The notes beneath the pieces were generated by a model, which saw only the letters and a program-made list of their open reading frames with translations, did no database searches and had not been told where the DNA came from. Made by a program: the position numbers and the translations under genes. From Streptomyces clavifer (lineage in GTDB: Bacteria > Actinomycetota > Actinomycetes > Streptomycetales > Streptomycetaceae): a DNA stretch of 64,000 nucleotides. Positions within the stretch are counted from its first letter, which is position 1, and the number at the start of each line of letters is the position of its first letter. The stretch covers positions 62,001 to 126,000 of the forward strand of contig BMWJ01000006.1 of NCBI GenBank assembly GCA_014651175.1. Direction: 5' to 3'. Of the stretch, positions 8,001-15,954 are shown piece by piece.

Positions 8001-11000
8001 CCGCGATGGACCGGCCCTCCGGTACGAGTCCGGAGAGGTGGCGGTCCCAGCCGCTGATCGGCCGCTGGGACACGGCACCGACGAGGGCCAGGTCGCAGGC
8101 CCGGTGGCGGAGTTGGCGCAGGGCCAGGTCGACGGCGCTGTGCGCGGAGTCCCGCTGGGCGTAGACGCTGGTCCCCATGGCCTGGAAGTCGTAGTAGTTG
8201 GCGGCCCGGCCCGACAGGATGCAGGAGACCGCGCCGGTGAAGTCGTCCTCGTTCAGGTCGCCGGGGATGACCCCCTTGGCCTCGGCCATCCCCTTCGCGA
8301 GGTAGTCCTTCAGCGTCTGCGCCTGCACGGGGTCGGGCAGGATGTCGAACGTGGTGGCACACTCCGCGGCGTGCACCCGCAGCGCGGCCCGGGTGTTATG
8401 CGTGGTCGGCAGCGTCGCTCCCACCAGCACGGCCGTGGTGGGCCGCAGAGCGGTGCCCGGCTCGCCGAGCTGCTCCAGGAGCGGGCCGAGGGTCTGGAGC
8501 ACCATCAGGTGGGCGGCGTCCATGTGCCGCATCGTCAGGGGCGGTATACGCACCTCACGCGGGGACGGCAGGGGGTACGGCGTCCCGAAGCCGGCGTCCG
8601 GGCGGGGGCCCTCACCACCCAGCCAGGCGGGCACCTGGGCGGTGTCCAGGCCGGGCAGGTGGGTGTTCCAGCCCACGACGACCAGGTCCTCCGTGTCGGC
8701 GGACACGTCGCCGCCCCGCCTCTTCGCGGGGACGGCCTGCGGCACGCGGTCGGACAGGACCACGTGCGCGTCCGCTCCTCCGAGGCCGAACGACGACACC
8801 CCCACCACACGCGGCCGTGCGTCGCCCGTCGGCCAGGGAGCGTCCTCGACCGGGACGGTCAGCCGCTCGCCGCCGCCCAGCAGCGGGTGCGGATCGGTGA
8901 CCACGGGCTGGCCGGGGACCGCCCCGCGTTCGAGGGCGACCAGGGCGTGCGCGACCGAGACGAGGCCCGCCAGTACACCGGTGTGCCCGAAGACCTGCTT
9001 GTTCGAGGTGAGGAGGCAGGCCCGCTCACGCGGCCCGAGCCGGGAGAGCAGCGAGCGGAGTTCGATCTCGTCGCCCACCGGCGTGCCGGTGCCGTGCGCC
9101 ACGACCCAGTCCACGTCGTCGGCCTCGACGCCCGCGTCGGCCCAGGCCCGGGAGATCGCAAGTTCCTGTCCGCGCGTGGCGGGAGCGTGGATGCCCTTGC
9201 CCCGGCCGTCGGCGGCGAGTCCGGTGCCCCGGATGACGCCGAGCACCCGGTCGCCGTCGGCCACGGCCCGCTCGTAGGACTTGAGGGCCAGCGTGATGGC
9301 GCCCTCACCGATCAGGGTCCCGTCGGCCGCCTGGTCGAAGGGGCGGATCCTGCCGCTCATCGAAATGCCCTGGGCGCGGCAGAAGAGGGTGAATCCGATC
9401 GGTTCGATCACCGAGGTGCCCCCGACCAGCGCCACGTCGACGGAGCCCTCGCGCAGGGCCTTGACCGCCGCGTCCACGGCGAACAGTCCGCTGGCACAGG
9501 CCGCGTCGAGGGTCAGGTGCTGGGCGTCCTCGGGGATCAGCCCGCGCAGCGCGTTGCGGGAGACGGACGCGGGCAGGTAGGCCTGCGGGTCGCCGCCGTC
9601 GCCGCCGTAGTGCGCGGTGATCGCGTGGTCGGCGAGCTCGGCCAGCCAGTCGCCGTCCCCGTCGGCGGGGAGTGCCTCACGCACCATGCGCCGGTATTCG
9701 TCGCCCAGCACGACGCCTTGGGTGCCGAGCCCCGTCTGGTCGTGGATCCCGGTGGTCGCGGCGAGCCAGCGGTCCGTCGGCCGCCGGCGTACGCCCTCCA
9801 GGGCCTGGACGGTGCAGTGCCGCAGCCAGCGCGTGGTCCTCGGCCATCCGGGGTGGTCGGCGTTGCCGTCGGGTTCGGCCACCGAGGCGGGCTCGGGGAC
9901 GAAGTTCTGGATGTACCCGGCCTCACGGACGTAGAAGGCGTCGGTGTCCTCGCGGGTCGGCGCCCAGAAGTGCTTCAGGTCGAAGGCGGACGGCTCGCTG
10001 GAGAGCAGGGCGCCCTCCCGTAACCGGTCCCAGAACTCCGCCGCGTTGTTCGCGCCGGGCAGGGCCAGTCCCAGCCCGACCACGGCGACGGCTCCGGGGT
10101 CCGTCTCCGCCGACGGCTCCGGCACGCGGGGTGCCACCGGCGCGGGTGCGGGCGGGGGCGGAGCGGCTCGTACCTGTGCGGGCTCGGGGGCGGGGGCCTG
10201 TGCCGGGTGGGCTGCTGCCGGTGGTTCAGGAGCGGGGCGTTCCGGGGAGAGCGGGCTCGCCCCGGGCGGCGCTGCCACTGACGCTCCGGCCGCTCCTGCT
10301 GCCGACGGGGCCGGCTGGTGACGGGCGGGTACGGTCACCTGGTCCGCCAGCCTGCTGTGCAGCCGCATGCCCTGCATCCCGCCGATGCTGATCCCTCCGT
10401 CGGCGACGAGGGTCTGTCCGGTGACGAACCCGAGGTCCTCGTGCAGGAGGTGGACGATCAGCTTGGCCGCATCCGGTGTCGAGAGGGTGCGGCGCATCAG
10501 CTCGCCGGTCCCGGCCGGGCGGCCGAGAGCTGTCGCGGGGGCGTCGAGATTGACGACGATCTCGCTGGCGACCGAGCCCAGCAGCACCGTGTTGACCCGG
10601 ATCTCCTGGTCGGCCAGCTCGAGCGCCAGATAGCGGACCAGCGACTCCAGTGCGGCCTTGGTGACGCCGCCCGGGCCGTAACCCGGGACCGGCTGGTGCG
10701 CTCCGACGCTGGACAGGCAGAGGATGCTCGCGCCCTCGCGTCCCGCCATCAGCGTGGCCGCCCGGCGCGAACAGTGGTAGGCCGCCATCACGTTGGTGGA
10801 CCACGCCCGCTGCCAGTACGTGTCATCGACGTCGAACAGCGGCAGGAACGCCCCGCCCGCGGCGTTGTTGATCAGAATGTCCAGGCCGCCGTGCCGCTCC
10901 TGGATCAGGTCGAACATCCGGTCGATCTCACTGGTCTTGGCCACCGAGGCGCGGATGAACTCGCAGCTGTGTCCCGCCTGTTCCAGCTCCGCCTGCAGCG

Positions 11001-11145
11001 ACTGGGCCTGCTCGACCGAGTGGAAGTAGTTGACGATCACGTGCGCACCCCCGCGAGCCAGACGGCGGACGATGTCCGCACCGAGGCTCTTCGCGGCCCC
11101 GGTCACGAGGGCGACCCGGCCGTGCAGGCTGTCCGTGGAGGTCAT
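5065..11145 (-). CDS. iterative polyketide/PUFA-type synthase: ER(FabL)-KS-KS0(CLF-like)-KR-DH
   Basis: A 2026-aa multidomain synthase; ATG 11145 overlaps the AT-ACP stop (ATGA). Residues 1-260 are a FabL-type enoyl reductase SDR with Tyr156-x6-Lys163. A Pro/Ala linker follows. KS at ~350-800 has Asp-Ala-Ala-Cys550-Ala-Ser-Gly and His residues near 683 and 718. A second KS fold at ~815-1120 has Tyr-Ala-Gln997-Arg998-Asp-Ser where Cys belongs, so it resembles a chain-length factor. A KR with its structural half spans ~1190-1690 (Gly-Gly-Ala-Arg-Gly-Ile near 1411; Ser and Tyr-x3-Asn near 1595). A double-hotdog DH spans ~1720-2010 (His-His-Arg-Val-Asn-Gly near 1755; Leu-Asp-Ala-Met-Val-His near 1927). 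There is no AT or ACP; these are on the coupled upstream gene. An in-frame TTA codon at 10021-10023 (codon 375) implies bldA dependence. The KS-CLF pair recalls PUFA and HglE-type synthases. Confidence 0.9.
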   Translation of the reverse strand: MTSTDSLHGRVALVTGAAKSLGADIVRRLARGGAHVIVNYFHSVEQAQSLQAELEQAGHSCEFIRASVAKTSEIDRMFDLIQERHGGLDILINNAAGGAFLPLFDVDDTYWQRAWSTNVMAAYHCSRRAATLMAGREGASILCLSSVGAHQPVPGYGPGGVTKAALESLVRYLALELADQEIRVNTVLLGSVASEIVVNLDAPATALGRPAGTGELMRRTLSTPDAAKLIVHLLHEDLGFVTGQTLVADGGISIGGMQGMRLHSRLADQVTVPARHQPAPSAAGAAGASVAAPPGASPLSPERPAPEPPAAAHPAQAPAPEPAQVRAAPPPPAPAPVAPRVPEPSAETDPGAVAVVGLGLALPGANNAAEFWDRLREGALLSSEPSAFDLKHFWAPTREDTDAFYVREAGYIQNFVPEPASVAEPDGNADHPGWPRTTRWLRHCTVQALEGVRRRPTDRWLAATTGIHDQTGLGTQGVVLGDEYRRMVREALPADGDGDWLAELADHAITAHYGGDGGDPQAYLPASVSRNALRGLIPEDAQHLTLDAACASGLFAVDAAVKALREGSVDVALVGGTSVIEPIGFTLFCRAQGISMSGRIRPFDQAADGTLIGEGAITLALKSYERAVADGDRVLGVIRGTGLAADGRGKGIHAPATRGQELAISRAWADAGVEADDVDWVVAHGTGTPVGDEIELRSLLSRLGPRERACLLTSNKQVFGHTGVLAGLVSVAHALVALERGAVPGQPVVTDPHPLLGGGERLTVPVEDAPWPTGDARPRVVGVSSFGLGGADAHVVLSDRVPQAVPAKRRGGDVSADTEDLVVVGWNTHLPGLDTAQVPAWLGGEGPRPDAGFGTPYPLPSPREVRIPPLTMRHMDAAHLMVLQTLGPLLEQLGEPGTALRPTTAVLVGATLPTTHNTRAALRVHAAECATTFDILPDPVQAQTLKDYLAKGMAEAKGVIPGDLNEDDFTGAVSCILSGRAANYYDFQAMGTSVYAQRDSAHSAVDLALRQLRHRACDLALVGAVSQRPISGWDRHLSGLVPEGRSIAEGAAVLAVARRSTALEHGLPVLGTLSTSAAGRGSAQPATPAHALPALAGAGHTYLSLDALLAVVEAVVTRTDTVVTPAAPGSPLIRFTGPAAPHHRGPGREETEQAVRAPEHTEPAPAAAEHVGSTPAAPVYADEGVTGRRQTFRFVPTPPPPGAPAGARIPPGTIVITDAPDLAQAVTGPDTAVWSPRPGLGAATHVPPEDAPAALTGLPFVPRHIRVLSRLPVDDDGNDDDAGAARMEELQDLTFTTLQAALPALRSGGSLGAVLLGEVPDDLPAPLSGLFTGLVRSVRAEVPQCGGVTLLSDAPDAATALDQLARAATAQVPTHTLACRGGDWFTPAVVDDPAVPPPPGEASLPPGAVVVAFGGARGITPELLHAVARTSDRPHVYVIGRTPLPESGDALPPQAEFMAAERRRRPEVSVAELRAAYERARARLEVRGTVRRLAELCGPDRVHHRVCDVLDAERTAAVLDEVHDRHGRIDLLINTVLDLRSRALHAKTLTDFRAVRATKATGYRNLKRALAGRAPRIWCNFSTLATLAPAPGDIDYCVVNEYLAYASARAQRHAPDGHDEVSVLWSGWREVGVASSPTMRETLKRNGMDAYISTAQGQAQFLSAVTRPPAGGVVFFIREEERVLLGRRGISTHGSSGELSVPAPDAPPPAPPDPDLATPLLDGVLYRGTDWAVFTKTWDPSTLAEQDGRWMRHHRVNGEYTLPGTFTLEAAAGAAAALCPGLVVTGFRGLVCRASIKIRLAGPPRTVAVEARVTSRKHDRAEVAVRMTAHRIGRNGKVLRFNDLLCETKVVLADRFPELPGPPDCSSYEPQPDFAMPVYSPDPPISLTGPFAGTGDYARGPDGNSGRFRLDHEAWAPALAGTTVPTILLDAMVHLLLLPPRGDSPPLVGPMAGLDEVDLSGPGNDCRLSADHPEIRLHCDFATGALTAATGDGRVLARITGVSAHALDHSGELVRPHPRVPQPPLS

Positions 11146-12623
11146 CGCGCGGCAGCCTCCGCCCGGGCCTGCACGACGGTCTCCGCGATCCGTCGCAGTG
11201 TGCCCACGGTCAGCAGGGAGGAGTTCGCCCGCAGGTCGGGCAGGTCGAACCGGTCGGACACCCGCCCGAGCAGGACGACCTGTTTGAGCGACTCGACCCC
11301 CAGCTCGGACTCCAGACCGTCGTCCTCACCGAGCAGATCCGCCGGGTAGCCGAGGAAGTCACCGTACAGAGTGCGTAATTCGGTCAGCACCGAGTCGTAG
11401 TCCAGCCCGGCGGACACGGGCGGGACGGCCGGGGCGACGGCGGCCGGGGCCGCGGCAGCCACGACGACCGCGGCCTCCTGGGCCGGGGCGGCGGGGGCCG
11501 CATAGGTGACGGGGGCCGTGTAGGACGCGGGGGTCGTAGCCACCCCGGCCGACGGAGCGGGTGCGGGGGGCGCCGACACCGACGCCGCCCGCACCGGGGC
11601 GGGGGCGCTCACCCGCACGGCGGGACCGTGACCGGTACTCGAAGGCGACGGCCGCGACCGGAACCGGCCGACGTCGGCGGACTCGGCGAGCAGCGCACGC
11701 ACGGCCTCGACCGGATCGCCCTCGCTCAGTGGGACGACGCACTGCACGCCCGGGATCGAGGCCTCGACGAACTTGGTGACGACGGGCCACTCCCCGCACT
11801 CCACGAAGGCGTCGGCGCCCGCGGCGTGCAGCTCACGGATCGTGTGCAGCATCCGGACCCGGGCGGTGAGTGCGCCGGCGACCAGGTCGACCGGGTCGTC
11901 GTCGCCGATGTCCCGTCCCAGCCAGGGGGAACACACCCGCCAGCGCCCCGAACCGTAGGGGACCCGTGGCGCGGTCGCCCTCAGGTCGCGGGCGGCCTGC
12001 GCCATCGCCGGAGTGTGGGTCGGATGCGGGACGTCCAGCGGAAGGCTCGGCCAGCCGAACGCGTCGGCCACCCGCTCCACCTGCTCGATCAGCCGTTCGG
12101 GGCCACTGATGACACTCTGCCGAGGGGCGTTCTCGCAGGCCAGTACCAGGTCGGGGTGGTTCATCAGCCCGGCCAGCGATTCCGCCCGGCGGCCGTCCAC
12201 ACCGACCGCGAGCATCTTGCCGTCCCAGTTCTGCCGGGTCAGCACCTGGGAGCGGGCCACGGCCAGGCGGGCGGCGTCCTCCACGGACAGGTGCCCCCCG
12301 GCGGCCAGGGCCCAGAGTTCCCCGATGCTCTGTCCGACGATCGCGACGGGCTTCACGCCCTCGGCGATCAGCATGTGGTGCGTCGCGATGCTGACCGCGA
12401 AGATCTCCAGGTACTGCACCTCGGGCCCGCGGCCGTCGTTCGTCCCGTCGCGCTCGATCAGCCGGGCGCTGATGGGGGGCAGCCCCATCTCCCCGGCTGC
12501 CTTGTCGATGCGTGACAGCGCTTCTCGTACGGTCTCGTAGCGGTGGTGCAGCTCGGACAGGACGCCCGCGCGCGGGGCAGCCACCGTACCCGGCATGACA
12601 AAGACGGAATCCACCACGTGCAT
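11142..12623 (-). CDS. acyltransferase-ACP didomain protein (partner of the synthase)
   Basis: A 493-aa protein from ATG 12623; ATG 12632 is also in frame, but the GGAG signal is better spaced for 12623. Residues 1-330 are a malonyl-CoA:ACP-transacylase fold with Gly-Gln-Ser99-Ile-Gly-Glu and His203 in His-Pro-Thr-His-Thr-Pro. The usual N-terminal Gly-Gln-Gly-Ser-Gln loop is replaced by Met-Pro-Gly-Thr-Val-Ala. An Ala/Pro/Val linker (~340-405) leads to an ACP (~410-490) with Gly-Val-Glu-Ser445-Leu-Lys, where Glu replaces the usual Asp. It is first in the operon and overlaps the synthase gene by 4 bases. An in-frame TTA codon lies at 11376-11378. It should supply and hold extender units in trans for the AT-less synthase. 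The extender cannot be read from the unusual His-Pro-Thr-His motif. Confidence 0.88.
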   Translation of the reverse strand: MHVVDSVFVMPGTVAAPRAGVLSELHHRYETVREALSRIDKAAGEMGLPPISARLIERDGTNDGRGPEVQYLEIFAVSIATHHMLIAEGVKPVAIVGQSIGELWALAAGGHLSVEDAARLAVARSQVLTRQNWDGKMLAVGVDGRRAESLAGLMNHPDLVLACENAPRQSVISGPERLIEQVERVADAFGWPSLPLDVPHPTHTPAMAQAARDLRATAPRVPYGSGRWRVCSPWLGRDIGDDDPVDLVAGALTARVRMLHTIRELHAAGADAFVECGEWPVVTKFVEASIPGVQCVVPLSEGDPVEAVRALLAESADVGRFRSRPSPSSTGHGPAVRVSAPAPVRAASVSAPPAPAPSAGVATTPASYTAPVTYAAPAAPAQEAAVVVAAAAPAAVAPAVPPVSAGLDYDSVLTELRTLYGDFLGYPADLLGEDDGLESELGVESLKQVVLLGRVSDRFDLPDLRANSSLLTVGTLRRIAETVVQARAEAAAR

Positions 12624-14405
12624 CACCCTCATCTCCGTCCCGACCGGTGGCGACAGTGCATCGGCCGGCCGGGCCCTGATACGCCACAACGGCGCGACGA
12701 AATCAACGACTTACGTGCGCTTGCCTCGCTGTACCAGAGGGACGGGTCCGCCCGAATACGGCCCGTCGTGAATGTCGTTCCCTCACACCTGGGACCCCGC
12801 GCAGAATTCTTCCTGCCGAACGGGGCCCCGATTGAAGGTAACCGGGCGGCTTCCTGAGGGTCAATGATCTCAAGGTTCTACTTTCAGCCTAAACATAGCG
12901 AGTTCATTGTTTACGAAGCAGGTAATGTCAGACGGCAATTGCACTCTTGTCGCTGCGCAAGGTCTCGTGTTAGCCGCAGGCCGACCAATCGCTCCATAGC
13001 CGCTCCTAGGGCGCACTTCACCCCAACACGGCCATGGCGCTGGAACATCACTCGTCCGAGCTTTCGAACACAATCCGACGAGCCGCATTGGCCGAGACCC
13101 GGCGCGGGAACCGGATCACCCGAGGAGCCGGGCCGTGCGCGATACGGGGGACCAGGCGGCCTTGCACGCAGGAGCCGCGACCGTCGCGCACGGGGCACCA
13201 ACAGCGGACGCGCGGGCATCGGCGCAGGTGCGTACGGTGACTCCCCGACCAGCCACGCCGAGGAAGGTGCAGTCCCCGCACGGCATCGGCGTCGGCGCAC
13301 AGGCCCTGACGCACCCGCGCACGGGGTCCCCCGCGGCCGACCGCATCTCACCGACCATGGGTCGCCCCACCCCGCCCGGCGCTGCGGGGAGCGAACCGCC
13401 GACGGCACGGGAGGCCCGGGCCCGACCCGTCGGATCGCCGGCCACCTCCCGCCGCCCGGCCCCACTCAACCGCCCGACGGTGAACCGAATTTCCCGCGAG
13501 CCACCGGCACCAGGACCACGAGAACGCCACGCCGATTGATTCACCACCAGGGCATGGACAGAAAGGAAACATTGCAGCGCACTTCTGGATTTCCGGAAAG
13601 AAGAAGGAGTGGCGCAACAGACCGAAACATGCCCGACATTCCCACCCGCCGAGCAATTCGGGCAGGCAGCGGGCATCGACGCCCGGTTTCCTTCCGCATT
13701 TACGGGATCGCACCGTCGAACAGTTCCCGCCGCCCGCATACGATCCGAACAGCCTGCCCCATACCTCGCATCGCGACGGGAGTGCGCGCGCCCGGCCCTC
13801 ACCCTCCGGGAGCAGTAGCGGAACGGACGGCGCACCGGCTGGTCACCTTGCGCAACCCTTCGGGCTTCCGGGTCCCGGACGTCATCCACGGTGGCGGCGA
13901 GGCCGCGCAGCCCGACGAGTGCACGGGCCTCGGCGAGGTGGACGAGTTCCGGCACGGCGGCCATTTGGAGAGTGCCTGGAGCGGAGGCAGCGCTCAGCTG
14001 AAACGGTGGCGGACGACCACCAAGCAGCCACGCTCGCCCTCACGGAGCCCTCGCCCCGCACACCGGCGCACGGGCAGGCTGGACGGCGGCGGTCACACCC
14101 ACGACAGGACATGCGGGACGGGGCGGTTCCGACCTGCACGCCTCCGGTGGGCAGCGGAGGCGTGCAGGTCGGGCTACGCGGAGCTCCGACACATCCCGAC
14201 CCGCAGTCGGCCGCGTCTCCCGCGGAACCCACAGGGCACCGGAGGCGGACCGGCGTCACTCCCGGTCTTCTCCGTCCGGGCGGCCGGGCACCCGGACGTC
14301 GGCCGGCCGTCTCCGCCGGTCAGGACCACCGCGATGCAGCTCGTGTTGCGCCCGGCCACCGGACAGAGCACCGGAAGCACGGCGCGCAGACCGCCGTTCC
14401 GGGTA
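12624..14405. other. 1.8-kb region with no supportable gene
   Basis: The gap lies between the start of the biosynthetic operon and the end of the C39 peptidase gene. Open frames on both strands here are rich in Arg, Pro and Ala, show no family motif and lack ribosome sites, so I call none. The part from about 12840 to 12960 is much more AT-rich than its surroundings and probably contains the operon promoter on the minus strand. A minus-strand stretch around 13800-13965 has protein-like composition ([11 protein letters not shown]) but decays downstream and may be gene debris. A strong hairpin at 14131-14170 is listed separately. Confidence 0.6.
14131..14170 (-). terminator. hairpin, probable terminator of the C39 peptidase gene
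   Basis: A perfect 16-bp inverted repeat (14131-14146 with 14155-14170) around an 8-base loop; two more G-C pairs extend it on each side. It lies about 235 bases downstream of the peptidase stop. There is no T-run, as is common for Streptomyces terminators. Confidence 0.6.
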
Positions 14406-15770
14406 CTAGACGAGGCCGAGCCGGCGGAGAACCGCCCGCTGACGCGCGGAGACCTGCGTCGGCCAGTACACGTAGCAGACCCCGCCCGTACCGCTCCTGA
14501 CCTTGCCGGTGGCGTCGTAGCGCTTCGTGCGCAGCCAGATGTTCTCCCATTCGCGCCTGCGGTAGACACGGCGCACGGCGTCGTTGTCCGGCGATGCGGG
14601 ATCGTTGGCGATCACGTCGCCGTCGGCGGTGAAGCCGATGACGGTCATCAGATGGCCGGAGGTCCCGTAGCCCGCGCCGGTCAGTTCCTCCTTGAGGAAG
14701 GACTGGGACGTGATGACCGGGATGCCCGCCCCGACCAGCTGCTCGAGGTCCGTCAGTGATCCGAGCCGGGTGACGACCGCGCTCATGTCCTCGTACGTGG
14801 CGGCGTACGCGGCGTTGAAGGGCCAGTTGCCACAGCCTTCGTACTGGTAGTCGAAGGTGAAGCGGGCCGCATGGCAGACCTGCGGGTCCGCGATGCCCGG
14901 CCTGACCCAGCCGAGGTCCTCCGGGGTGGGCCCGCGCCCCCAGTACTCGATGATCATCTGGGAGGAGGTGGGACTGCACCAGGCCTCGCCCCCGTTGTCG
15001 TACTCGGGGTACTGCCCCACGTGGACGTTCTGCGAGTAGCGGGGCACCGCCAGTTCGCGGGCGAGCGCGGGGGTGCCGGCCGGGACGGTGAAGCGGTCCG
15101 GGACGTCCGAGGCCATCGCGCCGACGCGGTGGACCGTGGGCGTGAGCCTGCTGCCGGGGGTCCGGTGCAGGGTGAGCCGCAGCCGGTACGAGACCAGGCG
15201 CAGTCCGCTCGCCGTGTCGTCCACCGAGAAGGTGTCGGTCCAGACGGTGCTCCGGCCGTCGGTCTGGTCGTCGACGGACGTGCGGCGGATGTCCGTGTCG
15301 CCCGAGGCCCAACGACCCATCACGTACCAGGGGGTGTCCGTACCGTCGGTGTAGCGGCCCCGGAGTTCGATCTGGATCCAGGTGCCCGCCGGCGTGTGGG
15401 CGTTCCAGGAGGCGATCACCTCGGCCGCCGGGACGGTGGAGCGGTGCACGGGCGAGGTCCAGGTGGCGTACTCCCAGCTGGTGGTCGTGCCGGTGTGCGG
15501 GTCGGTGTAGTCGGTGGTCCCGGCGGGGACGGAGAGCACCAGGCCGGGCCGGCGGCCGGCGACGGCGCGGGTCCCTGCGGCGGAACCGCAGCGCCATTCG
15601 GTGTACGTGCTCCAGAAGCGGTTGTCCACGAGCGAGGCCGCCGCCGGGGAGGGGGAGGAGGGAGAGGACGGTGAAGCGGTCGCGGGGCCGGCGGAGGCCA
15701 CCGTGCCCGCCCCGGCCGCTGCCGCGAGAGCAGCGGTGAGGACGGTCCTGCGCGAAGTCGGTCCGGTCAT
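14406..15770 (-). CDS. secreted C39-family peptidase-like protein with Tat signal
   Basis: A 454-aa protein. I start it at ATG 15770, not the upstream in-frame ATG at 15827, because the N-terminus then becomes a twin-arginine signal: Thr-Ser-Arg-Arg-Thr-Val-Leu followed by an Ala-rich hydrophobic core and an Ala-x-Ala site near residue 32. The C-terminal part (~250-440) has a papain-like C39 layout: Gly-Glu-Ala-Trp-Cys-Ser-Pro-Thr-Ser with the likely nucleophile, Gly-His-Leu-Met-Thr-Val-Ile-Gly-Phe with the His, and Ala-Asn-Asp-Pro-Ala following. The region before it is beta-rich. It is expected to be exported folded. The substrate is unknown. It is divergent from the kinase gene at 15955 and shares a regulatory region with possible operator sequences. 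Confidence 0.85.
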   Translation of the reverse strand: MTGPTSRRTVLTAALAAAAGAGTVASAGPATASPSSPSSPSPAAASLVDNRFWSTYTEWRCGSAAGTRAVAGRRPGLVLSVPAGTTDYTDPHTGTTTSWEYATWTSPVHRSTVPAAEVIASWNAHTPAGTWIQIELRGRYTDGTDTPWYVMGRWASGDTDIRRTSVDDQTDGRSTVWTDTFSVDDTASGLRLVSYRLRLTLHRTPGSRLTPTVHRVGAMASDVPDRFTVPAGTPALARELAVPRYSQNVHVGQYPEYDNGGEAWCSPTSSQMIIEYWGRGPTPEDLGWVRPGIADPQVCHAARFTFDYQYEGCGNWPFNAAYAATYEDMSAVVTRLGSLTDLEQLVGAGIPVITSQSFLKEELTGAGYGTSGHLMTVIGFTADGDVIANDPASPDNDAVRRVYRRREWENIWLRTKRYDATGKVRSGTGGVCYVYWPTQVSARQRAVLRRLGLV

Positions 15771-15811
15771 GGGCGAGACCCCCGGTCGTGGGCGGATTGG
15801 GACTGCGGGTG

Positions 15812-15834
15812 GCGATAGGTGCGCCAACTATCGC
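15812..15834. promoter_or_regulatory. inverted repeat in the peptidase/kinase divergent promoter
   Basis: GCGATAG and CTATCGC are separated by 9 bases, 42 bases upstream of the peptidase start. The spacing is typical of a dimeric repressor site. The regulator is unknown. Confidence 0.35.
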
Positions 15835-15878
15835 GGGTCCGGGACGGATCCGGCCAGCGATTCGTCCCGCGCCGCTGA

Positions 15879-15900
15879 ACCAATATTGGTCTGGTCCACT
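15879..15900. promoter_or_regulatory. palindrome ACCAATATTGGT overlapping a DasR-like (dre) sequence
   Basis: A perfect 12-base palindrome occupies 15879-15890. The 16 bases 15885-15900 (ATTGGTCTGGTCCACT) resemble the GntR-family DasR site, consensus AGTGGTCTAGACCACT as I remember it, with several mismatches. Such sites control chitin and N-acetylglucosamine genes and some secreted proteins. The match is suggestive only. Confidence 0.3.
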
Positions 15901-15954
15901 GATGTGACCTGCGACGGATCCGGGCCCGCTCCCCTGTTCTCGTAGGGTGGGGGG

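Noticed and set aside
13116-13964. 282-codon frame on the minus strand
   Set aside because: The first ~35 residues look protein-like, but the rest is Cys/Arg-rich with no domain and no initiation site. Recorded only as possible gene debris.
12864-14759. 631-codon open frame on the plus strand
   Set aside because: Composition is Arg/Pro/Thr-rich without family motifs or a ribosome site, and its end overlaps the well-supported peptidase gene on the other strand. Long chance frames are normal at this GC content.
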